64,000 nucleotides of DNA from Roseiarcus sp963730555 (GCA_963730555.1 CAVSSS010000008.1:632707-696706), one strand, 5' to 3'; shown: positions 25,585-34,976, counted from the first letter of the stretch. Numbers and translations: made by a program. The notes: generated by a model from the sequence alone, not told the origin.

Positions 25585-26373
25585 ATGTCGGTCATGACGC
25601 CAGCGGCGCGAACGCAGACGATCGCGTTCCTGTCTTCGGGCGCGAAGGAAGCCAACGAGGCGCTCGAGAGGCTCACGGCTCTTTATGGCAACAGCCCGCT
25701 CGACGAGGCCGACGTCATCGTGGCGCTCGGCGGCGACGGCCTCATGCTGCAGACCCTGCACGTGACCATGAAAGCCCCGAAGCCGATCTATGGCATGAAC
25801 CGGGGATCGGTCGGCTTCCTCATGAACGACTATTCCGAACAAGGCCTGCCCGAACGGCTTCGGGTCGCGGAGCGGTCTATCATTCACCCGCTCATTATGC
25901 GCACGCGCGACATCAACGGCGCTGAGACGACGGCGCGGGCGATCAACGAAGTGTCTCTGCTACGCCAGACCTATCAAGCGGCGAAATTGCGCATCGAGAT
26001 TGACGACATCGTCCAGCTCGAGGAACTGATCGCCGACGGCATCCTGGTTTCGACGCCGGCCGGCTCGACCGCCTACAACCTTTCCGCCAACGGGCCGATC
26101 CTGCCGCTCGGCGTGCCGCTGATGGCGCTGACGCCGCTCTCGCCGTTCCGCCCCCGCCGGTGGCGCGGCGCGCTGCTCAGGGATTCCCAGCGGGTCACGA
26201 TCGAAATCATGGAAGCCGACAAGCGCCCGGTCGCCGCCGCCGCTGACCACTTTGAAATCCGGCGCGTCGTCCAGGTCAAGGTGGCGATGGACAAGGCGAC
26301 GTCCCTCATCCTCCTGCATGATCCCGGCCATTCGCTCGATGAGCGAATCTTGCGCGAACAATTCCGCTATTAG
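25585..26373 (+). CDS. nadK: NAD kinase
   Basis: About 262 residues. It phosphorylates NAD to NADP. The catalytic motif VIVALGGDGLMLQTLH, GMNRGSVGFLMN and the substrate loop GILVSTPAGSTAYNLSANGPIL are intact, and the C-terminal half shows the usual all-beta domain. This short form is typical of alphaproteobacteria. ATG 25585 with AGGGGAA upstream is preferred to a GTG two codons earlier. The Nudix gene starts 10 bases later and is probably co-transcribed. Confidence 0.95.
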   Translation: MSVMTPAARTQTIAFLSSGAKEANEALERLTALYGNSPLDEADVIVALGGDGLMLQTLHVTMKAPKPIYGMNRGSVGFLMNDYSEQGLPERLRVAERSIIHPLIMRTRDINGAETTARAINEVSLLRQTYQAAKLRIEIDDIVQLEELIADGILVSTPAGSTAYNLSANGPILPLGVPLMALTPLSPFRPRRWRGALLRDSQRVTIEIMEADKRPVAAAADHFEIRRVVQVKVAMDKATSLILLHDPGHSLDERILREQFRY

Positions 26374-26382
26374 GTCCGCGCG

Positions 26383-26958
26383 ATGACCAAATCCGCCCGC
26401 GTGATCCGCGACACGGTCCTCGCCACCGGTCGGTTCGATCTGACCCGCAGCGAGATCGAGGTCGAGGAGGACGATGACTCGAGGCGCACGCTGAAGCATG
26501 ACGTCTATCGCCATGGCAAAGCCGCGGCGGTGCTCCTCTACGATGGCAAGCGTCGGGTCGTCGCGCTGGTCAAGCAGTTTCGCGCCGGCGCCTATCTCAG
26601 CGACGGAGCGCTCGCGACCATCGAGGCTTGCGCGGGCATGTTGGACGGCGACCCGCCCGAAATCGGCGCTATCCGCGAGGCGCTCGAGGAGACGGGCATC
26701 GCCATTACCGAGCCCATCCACGCCTTCGACGCCTATATGAGCCCGGGCGGCATGACCGAGAAGATCACCTGCTTCGTCGCTCCTTACGGCGAAAAGGACC
26801 GGACAGGAAAGGGCGGCGGCGTCGACGAGGACGAGCATATCGAGGTCCTCGAGATCCCGTTCGGCGAGGCGCTCACGATGATCGAGGGCGGCGCGATCGC
26901 CGACGCCAAGACGATCGCGCTCATTTACTACGCAAAGGCCAAGGGTCTTTTGGATTGA
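26383..26958 (+). CDS. Nudix hydrolase, NudK/ADP-sugar pyrophosphatase-like
   Basis: 191 residues. The Nudix region reads EACAGMLDGDPPEIGAIREALEETGI; the REALEETG core is intact, while the first half is the shortened GMLDGD-PE form usual in the NudK/NudF (GDP-mannose or ADP-ribose pyrophosphatase) branch. PGGMTEKITCFVAPY is also typical of that branch. The likely substrates are nucleotide sugars or ADP-ribose. Together with the adjacent NAD kinase it makes a small nucleotide-metabolism operon. Confidence 0.85.
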   Translation: MTKSARVIRDTVLATGRFDLTRSEIEVEEDDDSRRTLKHDVYRHGKAAAVLLYDGKRRVVALVKQFRAGAYLSDGALATIEACAGMLDGDPPEIGAIREALEETGIAITEPIHAFDAYMSPGGMTEKITCFVAPYGEKDRTGKGGGVDEDEHIEVLEIPFGEALTMIEGGAIADAKTIALIYYAKAKGLLD

Positions 26959-27074
26959 GACGGGGCTCTCCCCGCGAAGCTCAGGTTGCTTCTGAGCGGC
27001 CGTTTCGGGCGCCATCGAGCGGTCACTGTCTTCTGTAAAACTCGACAGGCGGGCAACTCCTCGGGGAGGATAAC

Positions 27075-28808
27075 ATGGCGACATTCGACACTTTGATCGA
27101 CGACTTGGCGAGCCGCTTCGGGCTAGGCGTCAATGCAAGGAGCCTTGTCAAAGAAGTCCTGACGATGATCTCGACCTCCCCAAGAGGCCTGAGCGGTTTC
27201 CTCGACAAGCTCAAATCCGGTGGCCTGACCTCGGAAGTCGCATCTTGGCTCGGTCGTCCTGACGCGGCTCCGATCGCCGCCGGGCAAGTCGAGCGCGCGC
27301 TCGGCGGCGCTGCGCTCAGCGGGATTGCGGGGCGCCTCGGCTTAGGCCAGATCGTCGTCTCGACCGCGCTCGGATACGCGTTGCCAAAGATCGTCGGACT
27401 CCTGACGCCGGGCGGCGTCATTCCGGCCGGGGCGCCTGCAGAGATCGAGGCGTTTCTCTCGCAACCGCGGGCCGCGGCGGCGGCGGCGCAGGTCGCGCCG
27501 AAGCGGATCGACGTTCTCCCGGCAAGCGCTGAAAGCCAGTCCAGCATCGGGCGCTGGCTATGGCCGGCGCTCGCCGCGCTAGTCGTCATCGGGCTGCTTT
27601 CCTATTTCTGGTCAACCTTCAACCGCATGCCGTCCGCTCCGCCCGTGGCAAAGGCGCCGGAGCCTGCGCCCGCCGCAGTCGCCCAGGCGCCGGCTCCGGC
27701 GCCGGCAGCGCCAGCCCCAGCCCCGCCGCCTACCGCTCCGGTAACCGCGGCAACGCCGACGCCTCAGCCGTCCCCTGCCCTGGCTCCTTCGACCGACGCG
27801 CAAGCGACCGCTCCGCCGGCTTCGCCTCCGCCGACGCCGGCTCCCTCGACGGATGCGCAAGCGACGGCTTCTCCAGCGCCTGCCGCTGCTCCCGCGCCGC
27901 AGCCGGCAACGCCAGCGCCCGCAGCCGGGACCTCACCCGCAACGACCGAACAGGCTTCGGCGCCGCCAGCTCCTGCGGCGGTTGCGACGGCTGAATCGAC
28001 CGCCCCCGCGTCCGCCACTACGCCGACCCAATTCGCGCTCAGCAACGACAACGGCGCGGTGCGCGCGTCGGGCGTTGTCCCCAGCCAGGACGCGAAGACG
28101 TCGATCATCGACGCGCTCAACTCGGTCTTCGGAGCCGACAAGGTAAAGAGCGACATCAGCATAGACCCAAGCGCTATCGCCGCCTCGTGGCTCGGCAAGT
28201 TCCGAGCCGCGCTCGAAGCTCTCAAAGGCGCAAACATCGATGCAATCTTCAAAGGCGATCAGATCAGCGTTGGCGGCGCCTCCATGGACGACGCAGCCCG
28301 CAGCAAGATCATCGCGGCGTTGACGAGCGCAGTCGGGACGGGCGTCACCGTTGCCGCATTAACCGACAAGACCGCAGCCGCGGTCGCCATTGCTAATGAC
28401 AGAGCGACGACCGAGCTTGCGTCGCTTCAGTCCGGCTTCGGCGTCAAGGACCTCCTCTTCGCGCTCAATGACTCTGCGGTCAACTTCGCCTCGGATAGCG
28501 CGGAGGTGCCGGAATCGATGGCGCCGTTCCTGAAGACCGCAGCCGCGGATTTGAAGCAGCTCAAGGCCGGCCATGTGCTCGAGATCGCGGGTTACACCGA
28601 CAACACCGGCGACGCGACGCTGAACGTCGCGCTGTCGCAGAAGCGGGCCGAGGCGGTACGCCAGGCGCTCATCAAGTATGGCGCTGACCCGGACATGCTC
28701 GTGGCCAAAGGCTACGGCGAGGCCGATCCGATCGCCAGCAACGACACGGCCGAGGGACGGCTCAAGAACCGCCGCATCGAATATCACGTCGTGAAAGCGC
28801 CGACGTAG
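27075..28808 (+). CDS. OmpA-family envelope protein with YidB-like N-terminus and BON-like domain
   Basis: 577 residues. Residues 1-130 resemble YidB/DUF937 proteins (FDTLIDDLASRFGLG, GLGQIVVSTALGYALPKIVGLLTPGG). A single membrane helix follows at 161-180 (WLWPALAALVVIGLLSYFW), so the N-terminus is cytoplasmic. A Pro/Ala linker spans 187-318 and holds two copies of APSTDAQATA. Residues 320-430 look like a BON-type domain as in mycobacterial ArfA. The OmpA peptidoglycan-binding domain is at 468-573, with the key Asp in GYTDNTGD and Arg in RLKNRRIEY. It probably tethers the inner membrane to the wall; the YidB fusion is the unusual part. Confidence 0.8.
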   Translation: MATFDTLIDDLASRFGLGVNARSLVKEVLTMISTSPRGLSGFLDKLKSGGLTSEVASWLGRPDAAPIAAGQVERALGGAALSGIAGRLGLGQIVVSTALGYALPKIVGLLTPGGVIPAGAPAEIEAFLSQPRAAAAAAQVAPKRIDVLPASAESQSSIGRWLWPALAALVVIGLLSYFWSTFNRMPSAPPVAKAPEPAPAAVAQAPAPAPAAPAPAPPPTAPVTAATPTPQPSPALAPSTDAQATAPPASPPPTPAPSTDAQATASPAPAAAPAPQPATPAPAAGTSPATTEQASAPPAPAAVATAESTAPASATTPTQFALSNDNGAVRASGVVPSQDAKTSIIDALNSVFGADKVKSDISIDPSAIAASWLGKFRAALEALKGANIDAIFKGDQISVGGASMDDAARSKIIAALTSAVGTGVTVAALTDKTAAAVAIANDRATTELASLQSGFGVKDLLFALNDSAVNFASDSAEVPESMAPFLKTAAADLKQLKAGHVLEIAGYTDNTGDATLNVALSQKRAEAVRQALIKYGADPDMLVAKGYGEADPIASNDTAEGRLKNRRIEYHVVKAPT

Positions 28809-28838
28809 CGCGGATTGTCGAACGGGGCACGCCCCTTC

Positions 28839-28890
28839 CCTTCTCCCTCCGGGAGAAGGTCGCGTCGTAGGGCGTCGAAAGACGCCCGTC
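28839..28890. repeat. REP-like hairpin followed by a dispersed repeat
   Basis: CCTTCTCCC (28839-28847) and GGGAGAAGG (28851-28859) form a tight hairpin, a common intergenic palindrome in alphaproteobacteria. At 28869-28888 AGGGCGTCGAAAGACGCCCG repeats, with one base changed, the element at 11381-11400. The pair lies between convergent genes and may act as a terminator. Confidence 0.6.
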
Positions 28891-28910
28891 TGGCCGCCGG
28901 GGTGGCGACG

Positions 28911-29153
28911 CTAACACTTCACCCACCGCCGTCCAGAACCGTAGCCGTTGAAGCACCACCCCTTTTGCCCGAGTTCCTGCTCGACGCTGCCGAGCCTCTC
29001 GCAGGCCGCAGGATCATTGCTGCCACGGCAGGAGGCTTCAAGCGCTCTCCACTCCCTGATCAGGGCGGCGGCGCTCGTTGGCTCACTCTCAGTCGCATAA
29101 GCGTTCCCGGCAATTCCGGGGATGGCGCACATGAAGAGAAGTAGTGCTTTCAC
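28911..29153 (-). CDS. Small secreted cysteine-containing protein
   Basis: 80 residues. A clear signal peptide (KALLLFMCAIPGIAGNAYA) is followed by a short helical region with cysteines in CRGSNDPAACERLGSVEQEL and a C-terminal GWCFNGYGSGRRWVKC. The layout, four cysteines and a final aromatic/Cys tail after WC, matches a widespread family of small uncharacterised periplasmic proteins of proteobacteria. Its function is unknown. It stands alone, convergent with the OmpA-like gene. Confidence 0.6.
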   Translation of the reverse strand: MKALLLFMCAIPGIAGNAYATESEPTSAAALIREWRALEASCRGSNDPAACERLGSVEQELGQKGWCFNGYGSGRRWVKC

Positions 29154-29414
29154 TTACCTCATGCCTTCGCTGGGATCGGCTGACCGCGTTGAACAGCACT
29201 CCCTCGGCGTTCCTTTCTGGTCCCCGAGCTTAAGAGAGGCCACATCGTCAAGGACAATCTCGGCAGTCACAGGGGCAAAGTCGTGCACACCGCGTCACTG
29301 TCCTGCCTCGAAGCGCTAGCGACGGCACCTGCGAACGCGTAACCCGTGTTAAAGCTGGCGGTCGAGAAATGGTTCCTTCGGGAGAACCAATATCGCCCGA
29401 CGGCTCCTCTAGTT

Positions 29415-30359
29415 TTAGGGACGGCGGTTATAGCCCGCCGCCCGTTTCGCGGACAGGACCGTGTTCGCCATCAGCATGGCGATGGTCATTCGCCCGGCGC
29501 CGCCCGGCACGGGCGTAATCGCGCCGGCGACCGCGGCGGCCTCGGCATAGGCGACATCGCCGACGAGACGCGTCTTGGACTTGCCCGAAGCATCGTGGCC
29601 GTGAGCGGCCACGCGATTGATGCCGACGTCGATCACGATCGCGCCGGGCTTGATCCAGTTCTCCCGCACCATCTCCGGCTGGCCGACTGCGGCGACCAAG
29701 ATGTCGGCTCGACGCGCGACGGAAGGAAGGTCCAGCGTGCGCGAATGGGCGATGGTCACCGTACAGTGGCGCGCGAGCAGGAGCTGCGCCATCGGCTTGC
29801 CGACGATGTTCGAACGGCCGATGACCACCGCCTCCATGCCGGGAAGACTCCAGCCCAGCCGCTCGCAAGCCTTGTCGATCAGGATCATGGCGCCGGCCGG
29901 CGTGCAGGGGACGAGCGCACGGCGCGTGTCGCCGATCGATAACAGGCCAACGTTGATGGGGTGAAAGCCGTCGACGTCCTTATGTGGCGCGATCGCCTCC
30001 AGCACCCGCAGCGAGTCGATGTGCTTCGGCAGCGGCAATTGCACAAGGATCCCGTGCACCGCGGCATCGTCGTTGAGCGACCTAACCAGCGCCAGCAACT
30101 CCGCTTCACTCGTCTCGGCCGACAGATTGTGCTGGATCGAATGGAAGCCGCACGCCTTGGCCGCCCTGCCCTTGCCCGCGACGTAAGTTTGGCTCGCCGG
30201 ATTGTCGCCGACGAGAACGACCGCGAGCCCCGGCGTTACGCCCAGCGCGACAAGGGCGCGAGCCTCTTCGGCGACTTGGGCAAGCGTTTCGTCGGCGATC
30301 GCCGCGCCGTTCAGCACGAAGGCGGACGCGTCGGCCGTCGATCGTCCGTGCGCGGACAT
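29415..30359 (-). CDS. folD: Bifunctional methylenetetrahydrofolate dehydrogenase/cyclohydrolase
   Basis: About 314 residues. It interconverts methylene-, methenyl- and formyl-tetrahydrofolate with NADP, central to C1 metabolism. Motifs: the substrate-binding SQTYVAGKGRAAKACGF with the catalytic Lys, HGILVQLPLPKHID, NADP-binding VIGRSNIVGKPMAQLLL and the family's closing PVPGGAGRMTIAMLMANT. The N-terminus is slightly longer than usual, starting MSAHGRST. The frame is open far upstream only by chance; the ATG at 30359 lies 13 bases after the stop of the epimerase gene, last in the thiL operon. Confidence 0.95.
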   Translation of the reverse strand: MSAHGRSTADASAFVLNGAAIADETLAQVAEEARALVALGVTPGLAVVLVGDNPASQTYVAGKGRAAKACGFHSIQHNLSAETSEAELLALVRSLNDDAAVHGILVQLPLPKHIDSLRVLEAIAPHKDVDGFHPINVGLLSIGDTRRALVPCTPAGAMILIDKACERLGWSLPGMEAVVIGRSNIVGKPMAQLLLARHCTVTIAHSRTLDLPSVARRADILVAAVGQPEMVRENWIKPGAIVIDVGINRVAAHGHDASGKSKTRLVGDVAYAEAAAVAGAITPVPGGAGRMTIAMLMANTVLSAKRAAGYNRRP

Positions 30360-30372
30360 GGTCCCTGGACCC

Positions 30373-31242
30373 CTATTCCGGCCGGAAGACGAAGCGAGCC
30401 TCGTGGCGCGCGCGCTTTCCCGGCTCCAGCACCCGCATACCCGGTTTCTCGAACAGATTGCCGGTAAAACCATCCGTGTCGCTATAACCTGTCCAGGCCT
30501 CGAGGCAGAGGAACGGCGCGTGGGGCCGTGTCCACAGCGCGGCGTGCTGAAAGCTCTCATATTCCATGGTGATCGACACGCCCGAGGCGTCGATGAAAGT
30601 GAGCGAGCGGCTCGCGCAATCGAGGAAGCAGAGCGCGTCGTGTTCGAACAGGGCGTCGGACAGCGGCAGATTGCGGCCGCAAAGCGGGATTGGACGCATG
30701 GTCGCGCGGACGAGGCCGCCCGGAGCGAGCTCAGGAACCTCGGGCCGCTCCGCCTTTTCGAACTGAACCAGCGCGCCCTCGCGCCCCGCCGAGCCGAGCG
30801 GCCAGCGGAACCCGGGATGCAGCCCGCAGGCGTATGGCGCGGGCCGTGGCCCATGATTGGCGACTTCAATGGCGATTGCGAGCGCGTCGGCGGTGAGCCG
30901 GTATTCGACCGCAAGCGCAAAGGCGAACGGATAGACCGCGCGCGTGTTCGCATTGTCGCTGAGCGTGAGCCGCGCGAAGTCAGGCGTCGATGTTTCGACT
31001 TCGAAGGTCTCGAATCTGGCAAAGCCGTGCAGACCGAGCTTGTAGCGGACGCCGTCGAGCCGCTCCTCTCCGTCGCGCGTCCAGCCAACGACCGGATAAA
31101 GGATCGGACTGATGTCGCTCCAGATCGCCGGGTCGCCTGGCCACAGCAGGTCACGTTCCTCGACGCGCCAGCTTCGCGCCTCGGCGCCGAGAAGCGCGAT
31201 CGTCGCCCGCGCGTCGCCGTGAGTCAGTGTGATTTCGGTCAT
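30373..31242 (-). CDS. Aldose 1-epimerase family protein
   Basis: 289 residues. Beta-sandwich galactose-mutarotase fold: LLGAEARSWRVEERDLLWPGDPAIW, SPILYPVVG, LHGFARFETFEV with the conserved His, CGLHPGFRWPL and the late LEAWTGYSDTDGFTGNLFEKPG with a Glu-containing site. This is the bacterial branch related to YeaD and rhizobial mutarotases; the sugar is unknown. Its ATG overlaps the inositol monophosphatase stop (ATGA), so the two are translationally coupled. Confidence 0.85.
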   Translation of the reverse strand: MTEITLTHGDARATIALLGAEARSWRVEERDLLWPGDPAIWSDISPILYPVVGWTRDGEERLDGVRYKLGLHGFARFETFEVETSTPDFARLTLSDNANTRAVYPFAFALAVEYRLTADALAIAIEVANHGPRPAPYACGLHPGFRWPLGSAGREGALVQFEKAERPEVPELAPGGLVRATMRPIPLCGRNLPLSDALFEHDALCFLDCASRSLTFIDASGVSITMEYESFQHAALWTRPHAPFLCLEAWTGYSDTDGFTGNLFEKPGMRVLEPGKRARHEARFVFRPE

Positions 31243-32048
31243 GTGGCGACGCCCTCGAAAGCCGCGGCGGCGATAAGGGCATCCTTGAGCCCGGCCGCGC
31301 AAGCGACGAGCGCATTGCCCTTTGTAAGTCCGTCCCCGCGCAAATAGTCGCTCACGTAGCCGCCCGCCTCCTCGACCAAAAGAATCCCCGCAAGACAATC
31401 CCACGCATTGATGTGGTGCTCAACGAAGCCGTCGCGCCGGCCGGCCGCGACATAAGCGAGCGCGAGCGCGCCGGAGCCGGTCCGCGAGGGCGAAGCGCCC
31501 GCGGAAGCGACCCGCCGCAGGAGGTTGACGTATTGGTCGGGGCCCGCACGCGTGTTCCAGCCAACCTCGATTGCGGAACTGGCGAGCGAGCTCACGCCCG
31601 ATGCGCGCATCAGCGCGCCGTTGAGCCGCGCGCCGCCGCCGCGCCGGCTTGCGAACAACTCGTCGCGGATCGGATCGTAAATGACGCCGACCTCGACCTT
31701 GTCGGCGGCGACACAGGCGATCGACACGCAGAAATGCGGCACGCCGCGAGCGAAGTTCGCCGTGCCGTCGATCGGATCGACGACCCATGCCGCTCCGCCC
31801 TCGCCCGGGGGCCGAGCCTCGCTCTCTTCGCCAATGAAGCCGTCGGTCGGAAAAACCTGAAGCAGGCGTTCAGCGATGAACGCCTCCGTCTCCCCATCGA
31901 CTTCCGTCAAATAGTCGTGCGGACCCTTGAAGCCGACAGTGAACGACTGGTCGAGGAAACGCAGCCGCGCCATCTCGCCAGCCTCGCGCGCGACTGCCTG
32001 CGCTGCGAGCAACCGCATGTCCATGAGCGTGGAGGCGCTGCTGGTCAT
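31239..32048 (-). CDS. Inositol monophosphatase family protein
   Basis: 269 residues. Metal-dependent phosphatase of the IMPase/CysQ group: DYLTEVDGETEAFI, GEESEARP and VVDPIDGTANFARGVPHFCVSIA provide the metal ligands, and HHINAWDCLAGILLVEEAGG the last one. Substrates may be inositol phosphate, fructose-1,6-bisphosphate or PAP; sequence alone does not decide. ATG 32048 with AGGGAT upstream is used; a TTG at 32063 would overlap thiL. Second gene of a four-gene operon. Confidence 0.88.
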   Translation of the reverse strand: MTSSASTLMDMRLLAAQAVAREAGEMARLRFLDQSFTVGFKGPHDYLTEVDGETEAFIAERLLQVFPTDGFIGEESEARPPGEGGAAWVVDPIDGTANFARGVPHFCVSIACVAADKVEVGVIYDPIRDELFASRRGGGARLNGALMRASGVSSLASSAIEVGWNTRAGPDQYVNLLRRVASAGASPSRTGSGALALAYVAAGRRDGFVEHHINAWDCLAGILLVEEAGGYVSDYLRGDGLTKGNALVACAAGLKDALIAAAAFEGVAT

Positions 32049-32059
32049 CTTGATCCCTG

Positions 32060-33040
32060 TCAAAAGTGGCTGTAGGCGCCGCGCTCAAAGACGACCGGAT
32101 TGCCATCGGGGCCGATGAATTTCGGCGGGCGCCGGCCCTCGACGGCTTCGCCGACAAACGTCAGCGGCACGCCCGCAGCCGCGGCCGCCGCCTCGAAGGC
32201 GGACGCGGCGTCGCGCGGCGCCGAGGCTAGAAGCTCATAGTCGTCGCCGCCCGTCGCGGCAACTTCGAACAGGTCAGGATCGGCGGCGATGGCCGCGCGC
32301 GCGGCCGGAGACAGCGGCAGACGATAGATCGGCACGCGCGCGCTGACGCCGGAGACGTCCAGCATCTTGGCGAGGTCGCCGACAAATCCGTCGGACACAT
32401 CCATGCCACCGTTGGCGTGCGCGGCCATCGCGGCGATCAGCTTGAGGCGCGGCTGCGGCGTCAGATACCGCTCGAGCAGGAACGCCTTCTCCGCCGGCGG
32501 AATGTCTGGCCCCTTGCCCAGGCGGATTCTGAGACCAATCGCGGCATCGCCAATCGTGCCTGTGACATAGAGGCAGTCGCCAGGCTTGACACCCGTGCGC
32601 CTGGGCATCCGCCCCTGCGCGACCGAGCCGATGGCGGTCACGCCTAGCGTAAGCGGCCCGGGCGTCGCGACCGTGTCGCCGCCAATGAGGGGACATTTGA
32701 AGGCCAAGACGTCTGCGCCGAGACCCTCGGCGAAGGCCGCAAGCCATTCATCGCGCCAATCGAAGGGCAGCGCGAGGGTGAGCAGAAATCCGAGGGGCCG
32801 AGCGGCCTTGGCCGCAAGATCGGAGAGGTTGACCCTGAGCGCCTTGCGGGCGATCGCCCCCGGAGGATCGTCGGCGAAAAAATGAACGCCGGCGACGAGC
32901 GCATCCGTGGTCAGCACGAGGTCTTCGCCGGGCAGCGGACGCATCAGCGCCGCATCATCGCGAAGCTCCAGGCCCGCCGGCCCGGCGAGGGGGGCGAAAT
33001 AGTGGGCGATGAGATCGGCTTCGCCGAGGCGAGGCGACAT
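32060..33040 (-). CDS. thiL: Thiamine-monophosphate kinase
   Basis: 326 residues. It phosphorylates thiamine phosphate to the active cofactor. Motifs: DDAALMRPLPGEDLVLTTDALVAGVHFF (metal/ATP site), RKALRVNLSDLAAKAARPLGFLLTLALP, KCPLIGGDTVATPGPLTLGVTAIG, and GGMDVSDGFVGDLAKML near the C-terminal half. The start MSPRLGEADLI is the usual N-terminus. First gene of the thiL-IMPase-epimerase-folD operon, which combines thiamine activation with folate C1 metabolism. Confidence 0.93.
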   Translation of the reverse strand: MSPRLGEADLIAHYFAPLAGPAGLELRDDAALMRPLPGEDLVLTTDALVAGVHFFADDPPGAIARKALRVNLSDLAAKAARPLGFLLTLALPFDWRDEWLAAFAEGLGADVLAFKCPLIGGDTVATPGPLTLGVTAIGSVAQGRMPRRTGVKPGDCLYVTGTIGDAAIGLRIRLGKGPDIPPAEKAFLLERYLTPQPRLKLIAAMAAHANGGMDVSDGFVGDLAKMLDVSGVSARVPIYRLPLSPAARAAIAADPDLFEVAATGGDDYELLASAPRDAASAFEAAAAAAGVPLTFVGEAVEGRRPPKFIGPDGNPVVFERGAYSHF

Positions 33041-33268
33041 GGAAAAGGCCAATCCGGATGGGGCGCGCCAATGACTGGTCGCGAATGTTGGTCTGTTAGC
33101 GCATTCGGAGGACTGTGTCGCGTGAAGCCCTGCGGCAAATGGGGCATGAGTGGGGCGCGCGGACTCCATTCGAGTCGGGCGCCTTTCTCTTGACCGATTG
33201 TTTCCGGTACAGAGCGCGTCGACCCGTTTTTGGCTTCCCCTCACCTGCGATCCGCTCGGAGATTGCGT

Positions 33269-34882
33269 ATGATTTTGGACAAGCGGCCGCGCGCGCTGAT
33301 CTTCGCCGCTTTTTTCTCTCTTGCCGCCGCGCTTGGCGGCGGCGCCCGTGCGGCCGAGGTTTACCCGGGTTGCGCTCAGCCCGGCCCGATCGGAAAAGTC
33401 TGGTATGTCGATCCGGTCAATGGGAAGACGCCGGCTGACGGGGGGAATGGATCGAAAACTGCGCCCTGGAACTCGTTGCAAGGCGTCCTCTCGTTCAAGT
33501 TTCCCCAAGGCTATACACGCCCGCTGCTGTCGAGCGTGCCCTATTATCACATCGTCGACGGCAAGCGCGCTTACGTCGCGGACCAGCTCGGGAGGCCGCC
33601 CGTCCAGCCCGGCGACACGATCGAGCTGATGAGCGGCGATTACGGCGACATCGTTATCGGCGATTACTTGCAGCAGGTCGTCAACCCGAGTTTCGTTACA
33701 GTCGAGGCCGCGCCGGGTCAGGCGCCGGTGTTCTCGACCCTGTACATCCGCTCAACCAATAAGTGGGTGTTCAAAAGCATCAAGGTGCAGAGCTTGCTCG
33801 GCACGAATAACAACAAGCAGCCGCTGGTCACCGTCTCGGACCAGGGAGCCGCGCTCCCGACCGCCGACGTCATCCTGGAGAACATGCAGATCAGCACAGC
33901 TGACGACACGGATGGATGGACGCAGCCGGATTGGGTGGCGCGCGCCCGCGTGGTCGGCATTGCCGCCAAGGGTAACGATAACGGAGCCGACACAACTTGC
34001 GTTTCGGTGACGAACTCTCACATTTCTAAGGTCATATTCGGTTCGTTCGTCATGGCGAACAATATGCTGTTCTCCGGCAACGAGATCGACCGCTTCGGCG
34101 ACGACGGAATTGACTACGTCGCGAGCAATATATTGATAGCGAAGAATTACATTCACGACGACCTCGACCTGGGGAACGGCGCGCATATGGACGGCATGCA
34201 AGGATATCCTGGCGGGTCAACTAACGTCGTTATCGACAGCAACCGGGTCATCCGGCAGACCGATCCGAAGCTGCCATTCCCAAACAATCTGCAAGGGATC
34301 GACGCCTTCGATGGAGATTGGACGAACCTCACGGTGACGAATAACGTGGTCGTAACCAGCTCCTGTTGGGGCATTTTCTATGGGAGCGTGCATGGCGGCA
34401 AGATCATCAACAACACGGTTGTCGCGGACGGCTTGCTGCCCATGCCCGGGAATTGCAGGCCCGCCGTGGCCGTCGGCGACAAAACACATCAAGGCTCCTC
34501 GTCCAACGATGTGATCATCCGAAACAATATCGCCCCTGGCCTCTCCATTTATAACGTCGACCCCACCATGACGATGGACCATAACATCTGTCTCGCCATT
34601 GACGGGAAATGCCAGATCCTCACCTATGTGAACGGCAAGCCGAAATGGGGCGTCAACAAGCCAGGCGAATACGCCGGCCACAACATCATCGATCGCCGCG
34701 GCGCCGCCGGCACGTTTGTCAGTTTTGATCCGGCGAAGTTCGTCCACGACCTCCGGCTAAAACCCGGGGCGGCAGCGATCGGAACGGGCAATTCTGCGGA
34801 AGCGCCGCCAGTCGACATTACCGGAGCACCGCGCAGCGGTCGGGTCGACATCGGCGCCTACCGCTACAACCCGCCAAAATAA
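33269..34882 (+). CDS. Secreted right-handed parallel beta-helix protein
   Basis: 537 residues. A signal peptide (LIFAAFFSLAAALGGGARA) is followed by VYPGCAQPGPIGKVWYVDPVNG, a TPADGGNGSKTAPWNSLQ segment and then repeated beta-coils rich in Asn/Val: TNVVIDSNRVI, NLTVTNNVVV, GGKIINNTVV, NDVIIRNNIA. These are the inward Asn ladders of a pectate-lyase-like parallel beta-helix. It ends in LKPGAAAIGTGNSAEAPPVDITGAPRSGRVDIGAY, the common closing motif of such secreted proteins. Probably a polysaccharide-acting or surface protein; the substrate is unknown. ATG 33269 has GGAGA upstream. Confidence 0.75.
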   Translation: MILDKRPRALIFAAFFSLAAALGGGARAAEVYPGCAQPGPIGKVWYVDPVNGKTPADGGNGSKTAPWNSLQGVLSFKFPQGYTRPLLSSVPYYHIVDGKRAYVADQLGRPPVQPGDTIELMSGDYGDIVIGDYLQQVVNPSFVTVEAAPGQAPVFSTLYIRSTNKWVFKSIKVQSLLGTNNNKQPLVTVSDQGAALPTADVILENMQISTADDTDGWTQPDWVARARVVGIAAKGNDNGADTTCVSVTNSHISKVIFGSFVMANNMLFSGNEIDRFGDDGIDYVASNILIAKNYIHDDLDLGNGAHMDGMQGYPGGSTNVVIDSNRVIRQTDPKLPFPNNLQGIDAFDGDWTNLTVTNNVVVTSSCWGIFYGSVHGGKIINNTVVADGLLPMPGNCRPAVAVGDKTHQGSSSNDVIIRNNIAPGLSIYNVDPTMTMDHNICLAIDGKCQILTYVNGKPKWGVNKPGEYAGHNIIDRRGAAGTFVSFDPAKFVHDLRLKPGAAAIGTGNSAEAPPVDITGAPRSGRVDIGAYRYNPPK

Positions 34883-34976
34883 TCGCTCGGCGGCCCACGA
34901 CCCGCACAGACGTCCCGGTTGCGTTCCCCAGCTCGCGCTCGTAAACGTCGCGTTAAAAACGCTTGAAGGATAAAGC

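Noticed and set aside
29415..31154. A 579-codon frame covering folD and, in a shadow frame, the epimerase gene
   Set aside because: Only the folD part is a protein family match; the upstream half is antisense-like shadow of the epimerase frame. No real fusion.
32060..33550. A 496-codon frame that would extend thiL upstream by about 170 residues
   Set aside because: The extra part has no homology, overlaps the beta-helix gene start, and ThiL is complete from 33040.
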